Positions 35,715 through 48,700 of a stretch of 64,000 nucleotides of DNA are shown here, one piece after another (the first letter of the stretch is position 1; each line of letters begins with the position of its first letter). The translations under genes were made by a program, and so were the position numbers. Source of the DNA: Klebsormidium nitens (taxonomy: Eukaryota; Streptophyta; Klebsormidiophyceae; Klebsormidiales; Klebsormidiaceae); NCBI GenBank assembly GCA_000708835.1, contig DF237035.1, positions 7,899-71,898 on the forward strand, written 5' to 3'. Under the pieces are notes generated by a model. That model ran no database searches and had not been told where the DNA came from. It worked only from the letters and a program-made list of their open reading frames with translations.

Positions 35715-38700
35715 CTACGCCTCCTCAATACCCCCCTCGATTGGCGGCGGGATTAAATGCCGCCGCTTCTCTTTCGGTTTCCGTCTCCACGCGAAAGGCC
35801 TCCCCAGCAGACCCCGCAACCCATGCCGCGCTTTTGGAGGGGGATCCCCCGACGGTTCACCTAGTTCCGCCAAGACTTCGTCCGCGAGGGGCTTCCAGGC
35901 CTCGGCGACCGACCAGTCAATGCCCATGCCCATAGTGAGGCCGCGCAGGAGCTGCACCGTGCGGAGAACGAAGAAGAGGTCCTTCGGAAACTCCTGCAGA
36001 ACGGAAGGAGTTGCTTGAGGACATGGTGGTGGACATGGCGAGATGCAAAGGTGACCTGAGAGCTGAGAGACAAACGCCAGTTGCTTGACCTCACAAGCAG
36101 GCGTGGCTATTGCGCATAGACCGCAATCTCAGAGATGGGGTCAAAAGTTGAAGGGAAGAGAGATGAACACCAGAAAAGACAGTTGAGTAGATGAGGACGA
36201 AGTGTGGCATTGGATTGAGATGAACGTCCCGTCTTGAGAGCTGAGAGACGGACCGAGGTAGAGCGGTCAATCTGAAGTTGCGGAGCTGATCTCGACAAAG
36301 CCACTCTCACACGTTTGCCATGCAAAAGTGAACGAAGGCACAAAGCCCTCTCGTACATCTGAAACCTCACCGTGACAGGGTTCTTCTGGATCTCCGACTC
36401 GTCCGTGAACGGGTTCAGCGACTCGCGGTCCTTCGGCATCCGCGTGTCGAACATCAGGCCCGCCATGTTACTGAACGAGTGCACGTCCGGCGGCTTCTCC
36501 GTCCGGATCCCGAGCGCCCGGAAAGCGTCCGTAATCGCCAGCTCGTCCCGTTCGTTGAGCGCGAGCACCAGGCGCGCGTACTGCAGGCGGAGGCGCTCGG
36601 GCAGGCGCTTCGTCTGACCGTAGTCAAGCAAACCCACCTGAGAGCAGAAAATCACATTTCAGCCGTTGAACATTAGCCCACGTGGAGACTTTCGATTCTT
36701 GGATCAACTCTGCAAGATTCGAGCTTGGATGTGACAGGTGTTGGGGACTGCTTGAGGCCTCTGTTGGCATCCTAATCGACGCGCATCGTCAGATCGTAGT
36801 CGAGTTGGCCTATTTGGGGGAGCCAAAGTCCAGAACTTGACACTGGATCGTGCAGAACTCAGGGTCCGGAGTCACGGTTCTTTGATTGGCGTTCAGGTGA
36901 GGGGCACCGAAGCTCTTAAAAGCCCAGCAACAAGGCAATCACCTTAAAATTGACACCTAACGCGGGGCCACAATAAACAAAGCGATTCGGAAAGCCCGGC
37001 CATAGTAGGATATGCCACGGAAGCGTCAAGGCCAACTGATAAGTTGTCTTGAAAGAGCAAGGTTGGGCCTCGGGATAACAAGGCCGGCAAATTTTCTAGG
37101 TAAGTTTCACACGTACCTTCCCGCCTTTGCAGACAATGATGTTCCCCGGATGGCTGCAAGGACAGATGCTGACGTCAGCTTATGAATGACGTTTTTGGAG
37201 AAAACCACGTCGACCGCAGAGAGCGGCCAACAGAAGGAAGGGCTCACGTGCAGAGGCAGGCCCTCGCCAGTTCCGGAGCTCTCTCCTGAGCTTCTATATC
37301 GCTATTAGAAGTTAGTGATACGGAGCCTGAGCGCCACCTTATTGCGCAGTTCTTCCTGGAGCTGACGTCAGGTCTTTCCCTCATTAGCAAAAGCATCGCA
37401 AGCAATGCGCTACGCATCAACGCTTGATTGGCAACTCGCTGACTCATGAGCAACGAAACATGTCCTAGTATATGCTATTTTGCCCATAGCTTATGAACTC
37501 GTCGGAGAGCTTACGGGTCTGCTTGGAAGAAGCCGTCTCGGAGTATCATGTGCCCGTATGCAGCCGTCAAGTCTTCAAGTATCCGCCTTTTGGCCCGTCG
37601 AGCGACTAGTCCGTCCGGGTTAATACGCCGCTTCTTCATCTCGTCTTGGAGGCGGGTAATCTGGACACCGTCCAAGAAGTCCATCACCAAGACCTGCCTG
37701 TGAACGATGGATTGGTGTCAAGTTTATGGCAGTCCAAGGGTGAAGGGCTGCAGAAGGAGCAACTTGCGTCTCTCAACGCCGAGGCGACAACGTGAAGAAG
37801 AACAATAAGCATGCAGCAATACGCTCGAAAGTATTTCTCCAGTTGACGAGAGTGCTACGATGAAGCCCGCACTTGCAAGGCCGAACGCGGACAACAAGGA
37901 CAACTTGACTCGCCTTCGTCTGGGACATTTTCCAATGAAGATAGATAGAGAGGCTGGTCGTTCACACTTCCCATCACATTCATCGCCAGTCACCGTAACT
38001 CATGGAAACGGCAACACTTGCTCCATCCAAGGACTGTTCGTGACCATCGATTTGGTCGGACGTCTTTTCTTTTCATCTCCAGAACGACATTGTGACAGGC
38101 GATTAAATCCTTCTGTGCATGCAGATTCCCTTCCACACCGAACCCGCGTTGTCCAGCAGATAGTGACAACACGTACCTCGTGACGAGCCCAGGGATGGAT
38201 CTCGGCACCAAAACAGGTGACTCCCACTTCTTTCCCCCGCTCTTGGGCCCCACTGCGAGCGACCGCCCGATGACGTCCATCGACTCCGCTTCGTGCTGGA
38301 AGTCGAACTCGTACTGGACCTGCGGTGCACAGGAGATGCAATTTGTGTCAATAACCACCACACATCATCGTCGAACTCGCAATGGAATCCCGAAGTATTG
38401 GACTCCGGTGTGGAAGTTGCAACAGCGTGCATTTCTGAGATGGAAAACGGCGAGGCAATTGAATAGATTGCTGCGCAAGGACGAAGATCCTGACATTCCG
38501 CTCTGCCAATCGTTAAACACGCACAGGCAAACTTGCACATGGGTGCGAAATCGTTGTGTCCGGAAATCGTTGTGTCCGGAAGAACAGACTGTCTTACCGG
38601 ATCTTTAACAAGCAGAACATCAATGAGGAAAAGCAGAAACTCGATGCATTTTACGCCACTAAGCGCTTCTGCTTCGACTCAGGACGCGAGATACAATCAT

Positions 38701-41009
38701 TCCAGTGTGTGTCCATGCCAGGGTGTATTTACACTGTTGCATCGCCTACTTCAACCAAATGCTCAGGCTCAGCCAAGTCGCATTCACACTCGCTCCGAGC
38801 CTTTTCTCACCTGGTGCTCCAGCTCGGCCAGCACGGACAGCAGGTCGAACGGCAGCTCGAACTTCTGGAGGAACGCCGCAAAGTTGCGGTGATTGCGTAG
38901 GTCTTGCATCATGAGCGCCTCCGACCCTGGATGCTGCACCTTGACCGCCACCTCGCGCCGACCTTCCCGCAGCCGGCCCTTATGTACCTGCGGGTAAATA
39001 AGACCAGGGTGTGAAGAAGAGTTGAAAGAGTTCGATATGTAGTCAGTCAATTACTGATGAGCTGAGAATTTGTCAGAAGTGTTGCGAAAAAGGTTTCGGG
39101 GTTCTGGTTATGTGCGTTGAGGTGACTAAGGGTGCTGCCATTCACTCCCAGCCGGTGCTCCTTTGAGTAGCCCGGCTATGGAGATTTACAAGTAAGGAGT
39201 TTTAGGATCTGCGAGGGCATACGAGTCTTGCATACACAACCCAGACATTACAGCATCTCAGAGGGCTCGAAGCAAGACGGGAGACGAGTAGCGATGAACT
39301 CATGTATTGAGGACGGGTAACAGTTTTGAATAGTTGTGGTTGTGTCCATGCTTTTGTTTACGTCGAGCAAGACAGAGAAAAGAAGAGGTTACAAAACAGG
39401 AGAAGAAGAGGTTATACAACCAGACAGCCAATGCTTAAAAGGTCGTGAAAATCCGAAGCTTACCTACCAGGAGAAGAGAAAGAAGACGAGGAGCTGTTCT
39501 ATGAGAATCGTCGATCAGGTTCAGACCGTCAGCTAGAAGCATCAACAAGCTCTCCCATTACAGCCATGAGGTTGACAACCACTGGATAGAGCAGGCATGG
39601 TTGTCCTTTCCAGAAGCAAGCTTTTGAAACAGCACAGAAAGCTTCCCAAACACTCCAGAAATATCGCCAATACAACCATCAAGACATGCTACTTACAAGA
39701 TCACACACCAACAAGCATACGATAAACCTCACTTACCTGCGCAACCGAGGCAGAACCGATGGGCCGCTCTTGCAGCTCCTCAAAAACCTCGTCCACCGGC
39801 CTCCCTAGCTCCGCCTCCAGTGTTTTCTTCACATCTTCAAACGGAGTTTGTGGCGCAGCGTCCTGAAGCACGGCTAGGCGCTTCACCCAGGCGGGGGGGA
39901 CAAGGTCAGGCTTGGCTAAGAACTGGCCCGACTTGAGAAAGAACCCCCCCAGATCGACGCAGAGGTTGTATAAGCGGTCGGCGGCGACCTCGTGTTGACG
40001 GTCCCAGAGCGCTTGCTTTTCCTCGGGGTCGCTAATGAGGGCGGCGCGGGCTTGGCAGACCTGAGAAGATACGAAATTGGAAGGTTGGTAAAGAGATGAC
40101 AACAGTCAGGAATCAGGAAGGGTTCAGGAATAGATCAGATGAAGTTTCAAGATATGGTGTATCTTAAGATAAGTCTTTGAAGGTGGTGGCTTCAAAGCCT
40201 GATTCTAAGGAGAGCACGAAGAGGGGGACCACATCACAGGGGGAAAGAAGATGGTGAAAGTCTCATCAAAGTAACAACTTATATGGGGGTGCAAATCTGT
40301 GGGCACGTCAAGTTGTGTGTCAACAAGAAGGAGGCAAGTATAACTCGTATAAGGGCGCATCGCTGAAACATGTCATGGATTCAAAGGAGCTTGTCGGTGA
40401 AGAGTAGAAATAAGGAGACAAGTTAGAAGCTCTTAAGAGCGTTCCTTGTGACAGTGCAAGATCTACATGGACAGGGTCTTGACACTCAATCAAACGAGAG
40501 TAAGCCATCAAATGAAGGCAGACACATACCTTGTAGCTACCATACACAACCACCGACCGCTGCCAGAACTCTAGCGTCCGGCTCAGGCGCGCAGTCTGGT
40601 TCTTACGCACCAGGAACCCTGGCTCCGGTTTCTTTTGCTCTTCCCTCCGTATCCTGGGAACGCGTGCGAGCGCATCTCTTCCGGCATGCTGAAAGCTCCA
40701 GAGACATCCCTGGATCCATCGCACCGCCTCGTTGGCAGGCCCAGCATTGCGCTGTTCGATAGAAAGAGAAGCAAATGGGGAAGGTCTGTAATCAGGCGTC
40801 AAGTCTGCAATGCTGGAGTCTGAGTCTGGAGCCAGGAAGTTATGTTGATGGCCCCGTTTTCGCTTGACCTTTGAGATCTCGAACTGAGCGTGCTCCAGTG
40901 CTGCCGCCACTGCATGCTGGGAGCCAACAAGGGCTGCCTCCAGTGACGCCTGACAGTCTCTGACGGCCTCCGCAAGCTGACACCATGCATGCACAGCTGG
41001 CTCGTGCAT
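35715..41009 (-). CDS. ABC1/UbiB-family atypical protein kinase (ADCK-like)
   Basis: Member of the ABC1 kinase family, which supports quinone and lipid metabolism in mitochondria and plastids; its substrate is unknown. Exons: 40530-41009, 39737-40060, 38811-38987, 38177-38319, 37515-37697, 37117-37153, 36371-36637, 35715-35993. Phases agree and give 629 aa. The family KxGQ motif is KSGQ (203-206), the Ala-rich loop is GSASVAQ (262-268), and the VAVK lysine is 284. The catalytic loop reads QADPHPGN (433-440), with Gln where the family normally has His. The metal-binding Asp is 453 in LLDYGQ. Sequence order resembles the plant At4g24810 type as I remember it. A 37-base microexon carries HPGN and following residues. 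The first 120 residues are poorly conserved, with no clear targeting signal. It is divergent with RPL24. Confidence 0.9.
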
Positions 41010-41709
41010 AGCTGCCACCCGGGCTTCGGAGTCAGACAGGCGGGAACTGGTGGCTCAGGACGTCATACAAGAAGGGGAGTTGCAACCTGGTTAGAAAGCT
41101 CTTGATTAGCGTCCTGGTGGCCCTCTGGTGGCCCTCTGTGCATATGCCTTTCGCAACCTCCAGCTTGCCGACTGCACAATGCTGTACGTAGGACTAGGAC
41201 AACCTACAGCGTGCAGCCTGAGCTGGCCTTGAAACATCAGGAAGGCAGGTTGCTGAGTCTTGAGTACCTACTGTATAGCGACAACTGTCTGAGGTTAAGG
41301 CAAGGGTTAACGCGTGAGGTTTGGTATTTGATGAACTCGATCGTGGGTTCTGCCACATGGGTTCGAATCAACGTGGGTCTAGAAAAACCACGTGGGTTAG
41401 CGGTTCTGACCAACTGCTAAACCTTGCGAGTTGCAGGGGGTGGAAGACAACAGGCTGAACTGCATTGGTTTTGCATTTGGCAGAAACTTTCTGAGACTCA
41501 GACAGACGAAGCAGGGTGGAAAGGAGGCGAGCGGGGAAAGGCTGCAAGCGAGCTGCGAGCCTCCAGGATTTGGCAGGGAAAAAGGAAAGACAAATTTGTT
41601 AGTGTGTTGAGCACAAGAACCAGGCCAGAGGCGTTTCTTAGTAAAACAGCGGAAGCCGGAGGGTGGGGTTGGGGTTTGTTGCTTTCCTGCGAGAGTGGGG
41701 CGGGCAAGC
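41010..41709. promoter_or_regulatory. Divergent spacer between the ABC1 kinase gene and RPL24
   Basis: 700 bases separate the two start codons. Both promoters and 5' untranslated regions should lie here. A short tandem duplication, ggtggccctct twice, is near 41118-41139. No other element is recognised. Confidence 0.55.
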
Positions 41710-43799
41710 ATGGCGTCTGCATTGCGGAGCAGCTTTGCACAGCTCTCGCTGAACTCTTCAGCCTTCCATGGAAGCAGCATTAAGCAGACCTCGATCGCAC
41801 AGGTGAGGCGCTTACTTCTGCGGCCAGTTGATGCATTTCTAGGGTTTGATGATTGTGGGAGCCTTTTATGAACAAATAGCAGCTGTCTGAGCCCATCACA
41901 TGAAGCATTACGTCCTGATGAAAGGTGAAGCAGGAGAATATACCTGATAGCAGCATCTGGTCACAAAGGATTTCTGCTGTGTGCACTGGGCTGGTCATTG
42001 GGTTTGGAGGAGCAGCCCAAATTGGTTCAAAGAGCATCATTACCACCGAGGCTCCTGTCGCACTGCCGATCGAAGGTTGTGCTCACTGACGAGCTCGTTT
42101 CTGGGCATTATCTGCATTGCTTTTTGGTAATGGTTTCTCAGCTGATATTGTGGATGTCACCGGAGGGCTTGACCGAATCTGGTTGCAGAGCAAAGCTGAT
42201 GGAGGATGTGAAGGAGCAATGTTCTTCAATGTTTATTGGACTTTCTCTGAAAAGCAGGGTAAAGCCACTTTTTTGCTTTTGGAGATGCACGGTGGGTCAG
42301 TGCATAGAGGAACGACTTTGTTGAGAAAGCCTAGAAAGCTTCATTCTCTCTCTTAAACCCGTCTTATACTTAGTATACGGTCACATGGTCCTTCTGTAAG
42401 ACTGGGCATCGCAGCAGTTTGAGAGCTGGTTACGTACATTGTTTGTGGCCCTCCATGTGCAATTTGTTGCAAGGCCCGTCTCTTTTTCTCCAGAAGTACC
42501 TGTCAGGAGTCACGTTCAGGGTTCGCGCTTTTGCTTCGGTCAGTCACATTTTCTCTTCAACGTCTGGCTGCACCATTGGGAAAGCAGCAGGTCGATGGTA
42601 TACAGTCAGGTTGTCAGAAGTCTGTCCCATATTCTCACCCCCAGACATCCTTCGTTTTTGCAGCCTAGCGTGTCCTACAGCCCACTCACTGTCACCAATG
42701 TGGTACGTATCCCTCTACCTGCGTGATTGCGAGAACGGCTTGCTCAGGGATCATCTTTCTGCTCAAAGACCGAATCAGTTGCCGGGGGCCGCTCATTGAC
42801 CAGTGGTGGAGTAATTTTGGTCAAGTTCACCATTGGTCTAGAGACGACAAAGTGTGATTGAACTAGATTGCGCTTTTGAGTTCCGGTCCCGCAAGAACTA
42901 ACGTTGTTCTGTTGGCTGACTTCTCAAGCACAACTTTTCTGAGACTACAAGCCTTCACATCAGACCTGTGTCTTTCAGAAAGGAACTTTCTTTTCGAAGC
43001 CCATATCAGGTCATCTGACGCACTCTTTCACCGCAAGGTCCTATCCATGAAAAGTAGACCAGTGGATTGAATAAGAAGACAGCAGGTTTTTGGATATACC
43101 GAAGCGTTGTAGCTCAATGTATCTGAATGCTTGCCTGCCCCTTCACATCAGGTACGTTATTGCGACGAGGAAGTGTTCTTGTTGTCATCCAGCTAAAGTT
43201 TTGCGGAATCTGAATATGCTCATCAGCTTGATTGCCTTGTGATTTTTGACCACCCATGATCACCTCCCAACTTGTCCGTGTTCTGTCCCCTGCCCTCACC
43301 ACAGATACGAACAATGACAGGATCAATCCCAATGTTGCAACCAAGTTGTAAGATTTCTGTCCAAGCTAACCTAGGTACTGTTATCGGATTCCTCTAGGCA
43401 AAGTCCTGGGAGAAGAAGAAGCTGAACAAGAATGGAAACCCCATCACACACAAGGTGCACGTCAAGGTCGGTGACACCGTGCAAGTGATTGCTGGAAGCG
43501 ACAAGGGGAAGGTCACCGAGATCACTCGGATCACTCGGTTCAATAGCATGGTCTTCTGTAAGGATGTAAACATCAAGACGAAGCACCAAAAGCCACGGGC
43601 CGAGGGGGAGACCGGTCAGATTATCACCTTCGAAGCCCCCATTCATAGTTCAAATGTTGCGTTGTACTCTAAAACGGCTAGCACTAGGAGCCGAGTAGGG
43701 CATAAGGTCTTGGACGACGGGAGGAAAGTGCGGTATCTGATCAAGACGGGCGAAGTTATTGACCAGCCGTACCAGAAGCCAGTCAAGGAAGAGGCCTAA
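41710..43799 (+). CDS. RPL24: Plastid 50S ribosomal protein L24, nuclear-encoded
   Basis: Assembly-initiating protein of the large subunit of the chloroplast ribosome. Exons: 41710-41802, 42664-42702, 43398-43799, giving about 177 aa. Exon 1 encodes a transit peptide of 31 residues starting MASALRSSFAQLSLNSSAF, rich in Ser and Ala and without acids. Exon 2 is a 39-base microexon. Exon 3 carries the mature protein: the KOW motif in VKVGDTVQVIAGSDKGKV, then KDVNIKTKH, EAPIHSSNVALYSK and KVRYLIKTGEVID, all typical of plastid L24. Another short exon inside the long first intron cannot be excluded, for example near 42494-42520 after ttctccag. The plastid form is favoured over the mitochondrial form by the C-terminal RYLIKTGEVID segment. 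Confidence 0.93.
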
Positions 43800-45000
43800 C
43801 ATTCGAATATTCTCCTAATATTGACTGGCACCATAGGGATGACGAGCACGAAGCAAAATCGTTTTCTGCTTCTTGCATCTGAAAAAGGCTCAGTGAGTTC
43901 GGTAAGTTCAATTTCCGCCTTCCAATCAGTTGTAAATCCCTACCCAAGCTTATGAGTCGGGATGCATGCCGGGTGCACTTGACAGTTCACTGCAATCGAC
44001 ACCTCACAACTTTTTGTCATTGTGCAATGCGGCTTCCGTATCCATGAAATATTGCCATGTCAATGCAATCAGTGTTGGAGCCACATGCTTCACTTTGCAT
44101 GTGAGTCGGGTTGATCGCCATAGATTGAGCAAAACTCATTTATAAGCATCACGATACTCATAAGCTCGTGCTATTTGAACATGAACCGTCTGACTCCAAG
44201 TACATTAAGTTCCAGCTTGCCGTGGCATGGCCATTGCTGTACACCACGAGTCTGAGTTGGTGATACTCTGGCAGGTGGCAGCATCGTAAGCAATATGTAG
44301 TGTTGCAAATTATAATCAGATGTTGAGGTCCGACATACGGTACATGCAATGTTCCATGAACAGACTGTCAGCTTCAAGCTTCACATAGCAAAAAAGAAAC
44401 TTGGCTTCTAGCAGTACATTGTGACCCAGCAACGACCTGCCTCGGGGCTTAAACCTGGTTTGCAGGATACTAAAAGACGCTATCATTGTCCAAGTTGCTG
44501 TGGCAATGAAATATGATAGTAGTGGTTCCCAGGGCCCGTGCATCATAGATTCTGGCATGGATCTACGAGGTGGCGAGGCTTCTGATCCAGCGACTGAATG
44601 AAGCTTTCAGACAGCGCATTGGAAACTGAAGCTCATGAAGTCTGCCATACATCATCACATGTTAGACTCTTGAACAGTTTGTGGATTGGAGATGGTCTCC
44701 CATCGCACGGCCTTGGGGAGATTGGAGAGAGGCTTACAACGACACCAGACAATGCGTCCTTCAACTTTATCTGTAGCCGCTTGATAAGGTCAAAATTGAC
44801 GGTCTCCATTCTGGCAGTGGCTAAGCAGGTTTTAACAACCAAAAGGGTCCTGTACGCCTTAACCAAAGGCAGCCATCCTGCCACTTTGAAATTGCAGCCA
44901 CAATCTGTACCTAGGATCTTTCATTCTTGACAACACAAACAGACAATCCTAACATTGTCGTCCAGCGCACCTTGCAAAGGTTTTCACTTATCGCCACATC
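43800..45000. other. Convergent intergenic region
   Basis: This separates the 3' ends of RPL24 and NDUFB10. Open frames of 80 to 110 codons occur on both strands, but none shows a known motif. No repeat or RNA gene is seen. Confidence 0.55.
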
Positions 45001-45267
45001 TCACCGGTTCCCCCAGCTCCCGGCTTTAATCGCCTCAATGTACCGCAGCCTCAAATCCCTGCAGTTTTGCAGGTGGTTCACGCCCTCCTTCTGGTAGCAT
45101 TTTTTCAGCTTCCGCCGGAGCTCCTTTGCCGCCTCAACCTCCACAAACTTTTCCCTGACCTGGTAGTCACGCTGCTCATAGAAAGCGACGGGGTCTTTCC
45201 GAGGGTGCTCTGGATCAAAGTCATCCGGTGGAGTCTGGTCAAACGGTGCCTTCCTGCTGAACCCCAT
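45001..45267 (-). CDS. NDUFB10: Mitochondrial complex I subunit NDUFB10 (PDSW type)
   Basis: Accessory subunit on the intermembrane-space side of the complex I membrane arm. It is a single exon of 88 codons plus stop. PDDFDPEHPRKDPVAFYEQRDY matches, in trimmed form, the plant pattern with DGFDPENPYKDPVA, and REKFVEVEAAKELRRKLKKC matches the following helix. Cys57 and Cys69 flank YQKEGVNHLQN, the pair expected to form a disulphide in this CHC-type subunit. The C-terminus ends soon after RYIEAIKAGSWG, about 15 to 20 residues shorter than Arabidopsis homologues as I recall them. It starts 367 bases from the first ATG of the divergent reductase gene. Confidence 0.9.
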   Translation of the reverse strand: MGFSRKAPFDQTPPDDFDPEHPRKDPVAFYEQRDYQVREKFVEVEAAKELRRKLKKCYQKEGVNHLQNCRDLRLRYIEAIKAGSWGNR

Positions 45268-45734
45268 CCTGATAGACCTCAGCCGCTTGTTTGTGGACGG
45301 GCCGGTGTTACACAGAGCTCACTCTGAATCTGAACCGCTCCTGCACTACAAAATCGTACTCGGACCAGCTTTCTGTTCGTCACGAGCACACCTGCAGACG
45401 TGACCCTGAGATGCTATAAAAGGCACTAAATCAGCAACCAGAATCAAGCCCCTCCTCCGGACCCTTGCCCTGTACCTTGGCTGGTACAATGGCGCTCCTT
45501 CGCAGATCAGTTCTTTCAACTTCTGAAGCGCTTTCGTGCTCCTACGCCTGAGATTTGCAGGCTGTACTGAAGTCTGATTTCAGGCTGACATTGACAACCA
45601 AAGTTTCTCTAATTAACTCGGACTAGTTAGCGATGACGGTCCAATCCAAGCTTGCCACCTGGCTTACAGTGACACTCGAAGACGAAGGCAATGCTGATGC
45701 TCATTGGCCTTGCCAACTTCAAGTCTTCATTCTC
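45268..45734. promoter_or_regulatory. Short divergent spacer between NDUFB10 and the reductase gene
   Basis: The two start codons are only 367 to 467 bases apart, depending on whether the reductase begins at 45633 or 45735. The segment must serve as promoter for both genes. A taaaaggc-like stretch near 45418 is not strong enough to call a TATA box. Confidence 0.55.
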
Positions 45735-48700
45735 ATGGCCGCTCGTTCTGCTATTGCGCCCCGATTCAACACACCTATCAAAGTCATGGCTTCAGCTGCT
45801 GAGCCCGCCTCGTCAACGAACACAAAAGGAGCAGAAAGAAAGGGGCGATTGTTAGTCTATGGAGCTACAGGTACGCTCCAAACGAACTGTGCTTTCAGGA
45901 CGCGCTGACGCTGGTTTTTACATTTTGGTTGTGGGATCATGTGGTCACTTCATCATCACGTGCTGCAGTGTACTGCATGTGAAGCTTTGAGCTGAACTTG
46001 ACCTAGGGCAGAGATCAATGCTGGTTGTGGGGCTGCCAGGCACAGAGAATGCTGATCAGGACAACCGACAGAGAAAACCTGCATAAAAGCTTCTTGTTAC
46101 TGCTCCTGTGCACTTTCAAAACTCCATTTACTGACATGCAGGGCATACTGGGAAGCTGGTGGCACGGAAAGTGAAGGAGGTGGGCTTAAACGCAACCTTG
46201 GCAGGGCGGAATGAAGAAAAGCTCAGGTGGGCTTCTAGTTTGAGCTGGGCTACCTATGTTGCAGTACGCCAATGAAAGTGCATATGTCGTTGAGATAGGG
46301 CGCGTAAGAAGTCTCCAAACTGACCACTGCATGGGTTGCTCAATCAGCAAGCTGACTGCTTCAATCTCCGTGCTACAAAGAGTTGTCTTGGAATGCGCCA
46401 CCACTCATACATCAAAGGATCTGCCTCAATAAACAATTTGTTTCTGTAATCTGCACCACTACTTTCCCTTCAGAAGATTTGCTTCAGTGCTCCAATGGTT
46501 CAAACTTTGCACCACCCCGTTGACATATAAAGTTGCATCTTACAAAATCAGCATTGGATTCTGCACCACCACTCTTTTTATCGGAAGATTAGCTACAGCT
46601 GACCTCCACTTCGGCTACTGGCTCAGTTGTTCCAAGCAAAGTGCTTTCATCAAGTTGTACCTCTAGTGATAGGACCTTTTGACGGTGACCAAGACTACTG
46701 CAAGGAAAGAAGGGTTGTGTCTATGCAAACCAGAGTCATGTAGCTCCGAGACGGCGAGGATGATCATCTGGAAGAAATCTGCCTCTTGACTTCCAGCAAT
46801 TGATCAATTTAGGCTAGAAAGATGCGTATGGGGGCATAGATTTGTCATGGGAGCTTCCTGTCTTGAACCTTTCCTTTCCCCAAAAGGCTCATTTCGATCA
46901 CTGGCAGGAGAAACCTTTGCAAAAAGCATGTCAAACCTGTTAACTGCTCACAACTCCCGATGCGCAGAGCCATTGCGGAGGAGGTTGGCCTGCCGTATGA
47001 GGCGTTTGACCTCACCAACGAAAAGGCGCTGTCAGCAGCAGTGGCCTCCCATGAAGCAGTCCTCCACATAGCAGGGCCGTTCACAGAGACAGGGCCTCCC
47101 GTCGTGGAGTCTTGCATCGAACACGGGGCACACTACATGGACATTACTGGGGAGACGCACTTCATGGGCTTTGTGCAGGTAACCCCGTTTGTTGGTTCCG
47201 TTTTTGGGTTTATCGCTCAAGTTGTAATTGTGGCACGCTGATGGACATGAGTTGTTGCGCATCATCCTTCCGTGTTTCCTGCAATATTGGCTTTCGACCA
47301 CAGCAGAAATTTGCAGACAATACACTACGCATCTTGGAACACTGAATGTCAAGAGATCTAGTCGAGCATTGTCTGGCGAGCTGACTTCTTACCAACATCA
47401 GAGTGCCTCAAGAGTCATGCAAAGATCTCCCCCTGGGTTCCCATCATTGCGCCTCTGCCTACAATATCTGCTCAACCCGCGAGATAGTCAGAGGTCGAGC
47501 CGGTCAAAGGTGACCAAATCCAGATGTACGCATCATTCGCGCTCTCCAAATGAACATGATCGTAATCGGCGACCTGGCCTTTCGCAGGGAAAGGATGCTG
47601 CTGCGAAAGCCAAGGGCGTCATGCTTCTGCCCGCCGTTGGCTTCGACGTGGTCCCCGGCGACTGTCTGGGCGCACACCTGAAGGAGAAGCTCCCGACGGC
47701 GACGCACCTCGACCTCGAGTCGTTCATCATGCGGAACGGCACGGGCGTCTTGGTATGTACACTGATTTGCGTGTATCCCTTCTCGGTTCTCAAGGCCCAT
47801 GTTGAAAGTGCGTCATCATCTGATGCCTGTCCTGGCTGGTTCTTCTGATCGCGGGGCGTTTGCCATCCTGGATCACTAGTAAATTATAGCTGACTCTGTC
47901 CGCTACACGTTTGACAGTCTGAGGTTCCTGATACAGTCTGCTTTTCATTCATCCTGTGACGCCCCCTTGTGCCTCTCTTCTCACCCTTCCCTTCGATTGA
48001 TTCGTCAGGCTTCCAAGGGGACTATGCTTTCGGGCGCCTTCCACATTTTGCCCTTTGGCGGGCTGGAACGGAAGGACGGCGCCTTCAAGAAAGCAGCCAT
48101 CGGTGCAAAGTGAGTGCAACCTTGGAAGCAACTCCCCTGGCTCGAGTCAACGCGTCGAAACTTAGATCATCATCGGTCCTACCCAACTACGGGTCCATTT
48201 TCTTGTTTTTTGGGTGATGAGTAGTCGATTCCACACCTGCCATGCTTTGAAGCTGTTTTTGTCAAGTGCGGCAAATCTACGACGCACAGATCAAATCGAA
48301 CGGTTCGATCCGATTATTTGAGAGTTAACGACCCGGAAAGGCACCTGTGGTTCGGGTTGGACCCAACTTGATGACGTGTCCCCGGGCAAAGTAATTTTTG
48401 CACAGGCTTTTTGAGAGCTTGCACAGGCCTTTCGAGCTCTCAGTTCAATGGTAGAGACTTACCGGACCTTTTTACTCTACGGGTGGGGTCACGTGTTGGG
48501 CACCTCTTTTTCGCTTGCGAAGATGTCGTTCTGCCGACTTGCAGACTTCTCCTCGCAATTTTAGGCAACTCTCTCGTTATCTCACACCCCATCAATGTGC
48601 CTTTGATGCAGGCACAGAAGCTTCGAGATTGGCGACGGTGGAAAGCCGGTGCCGGGGTTCTCGTTCCCGGCCGCAGAGCTTATCGCAACGGCCCACTCCA

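Noticed and set aside
48440-48490. tRNA D-arm-like ctctcagttcaatggtagag
   Set aside because: It lies in an intron of the reductase gene, and no full cloverleaf can be drawn around it.
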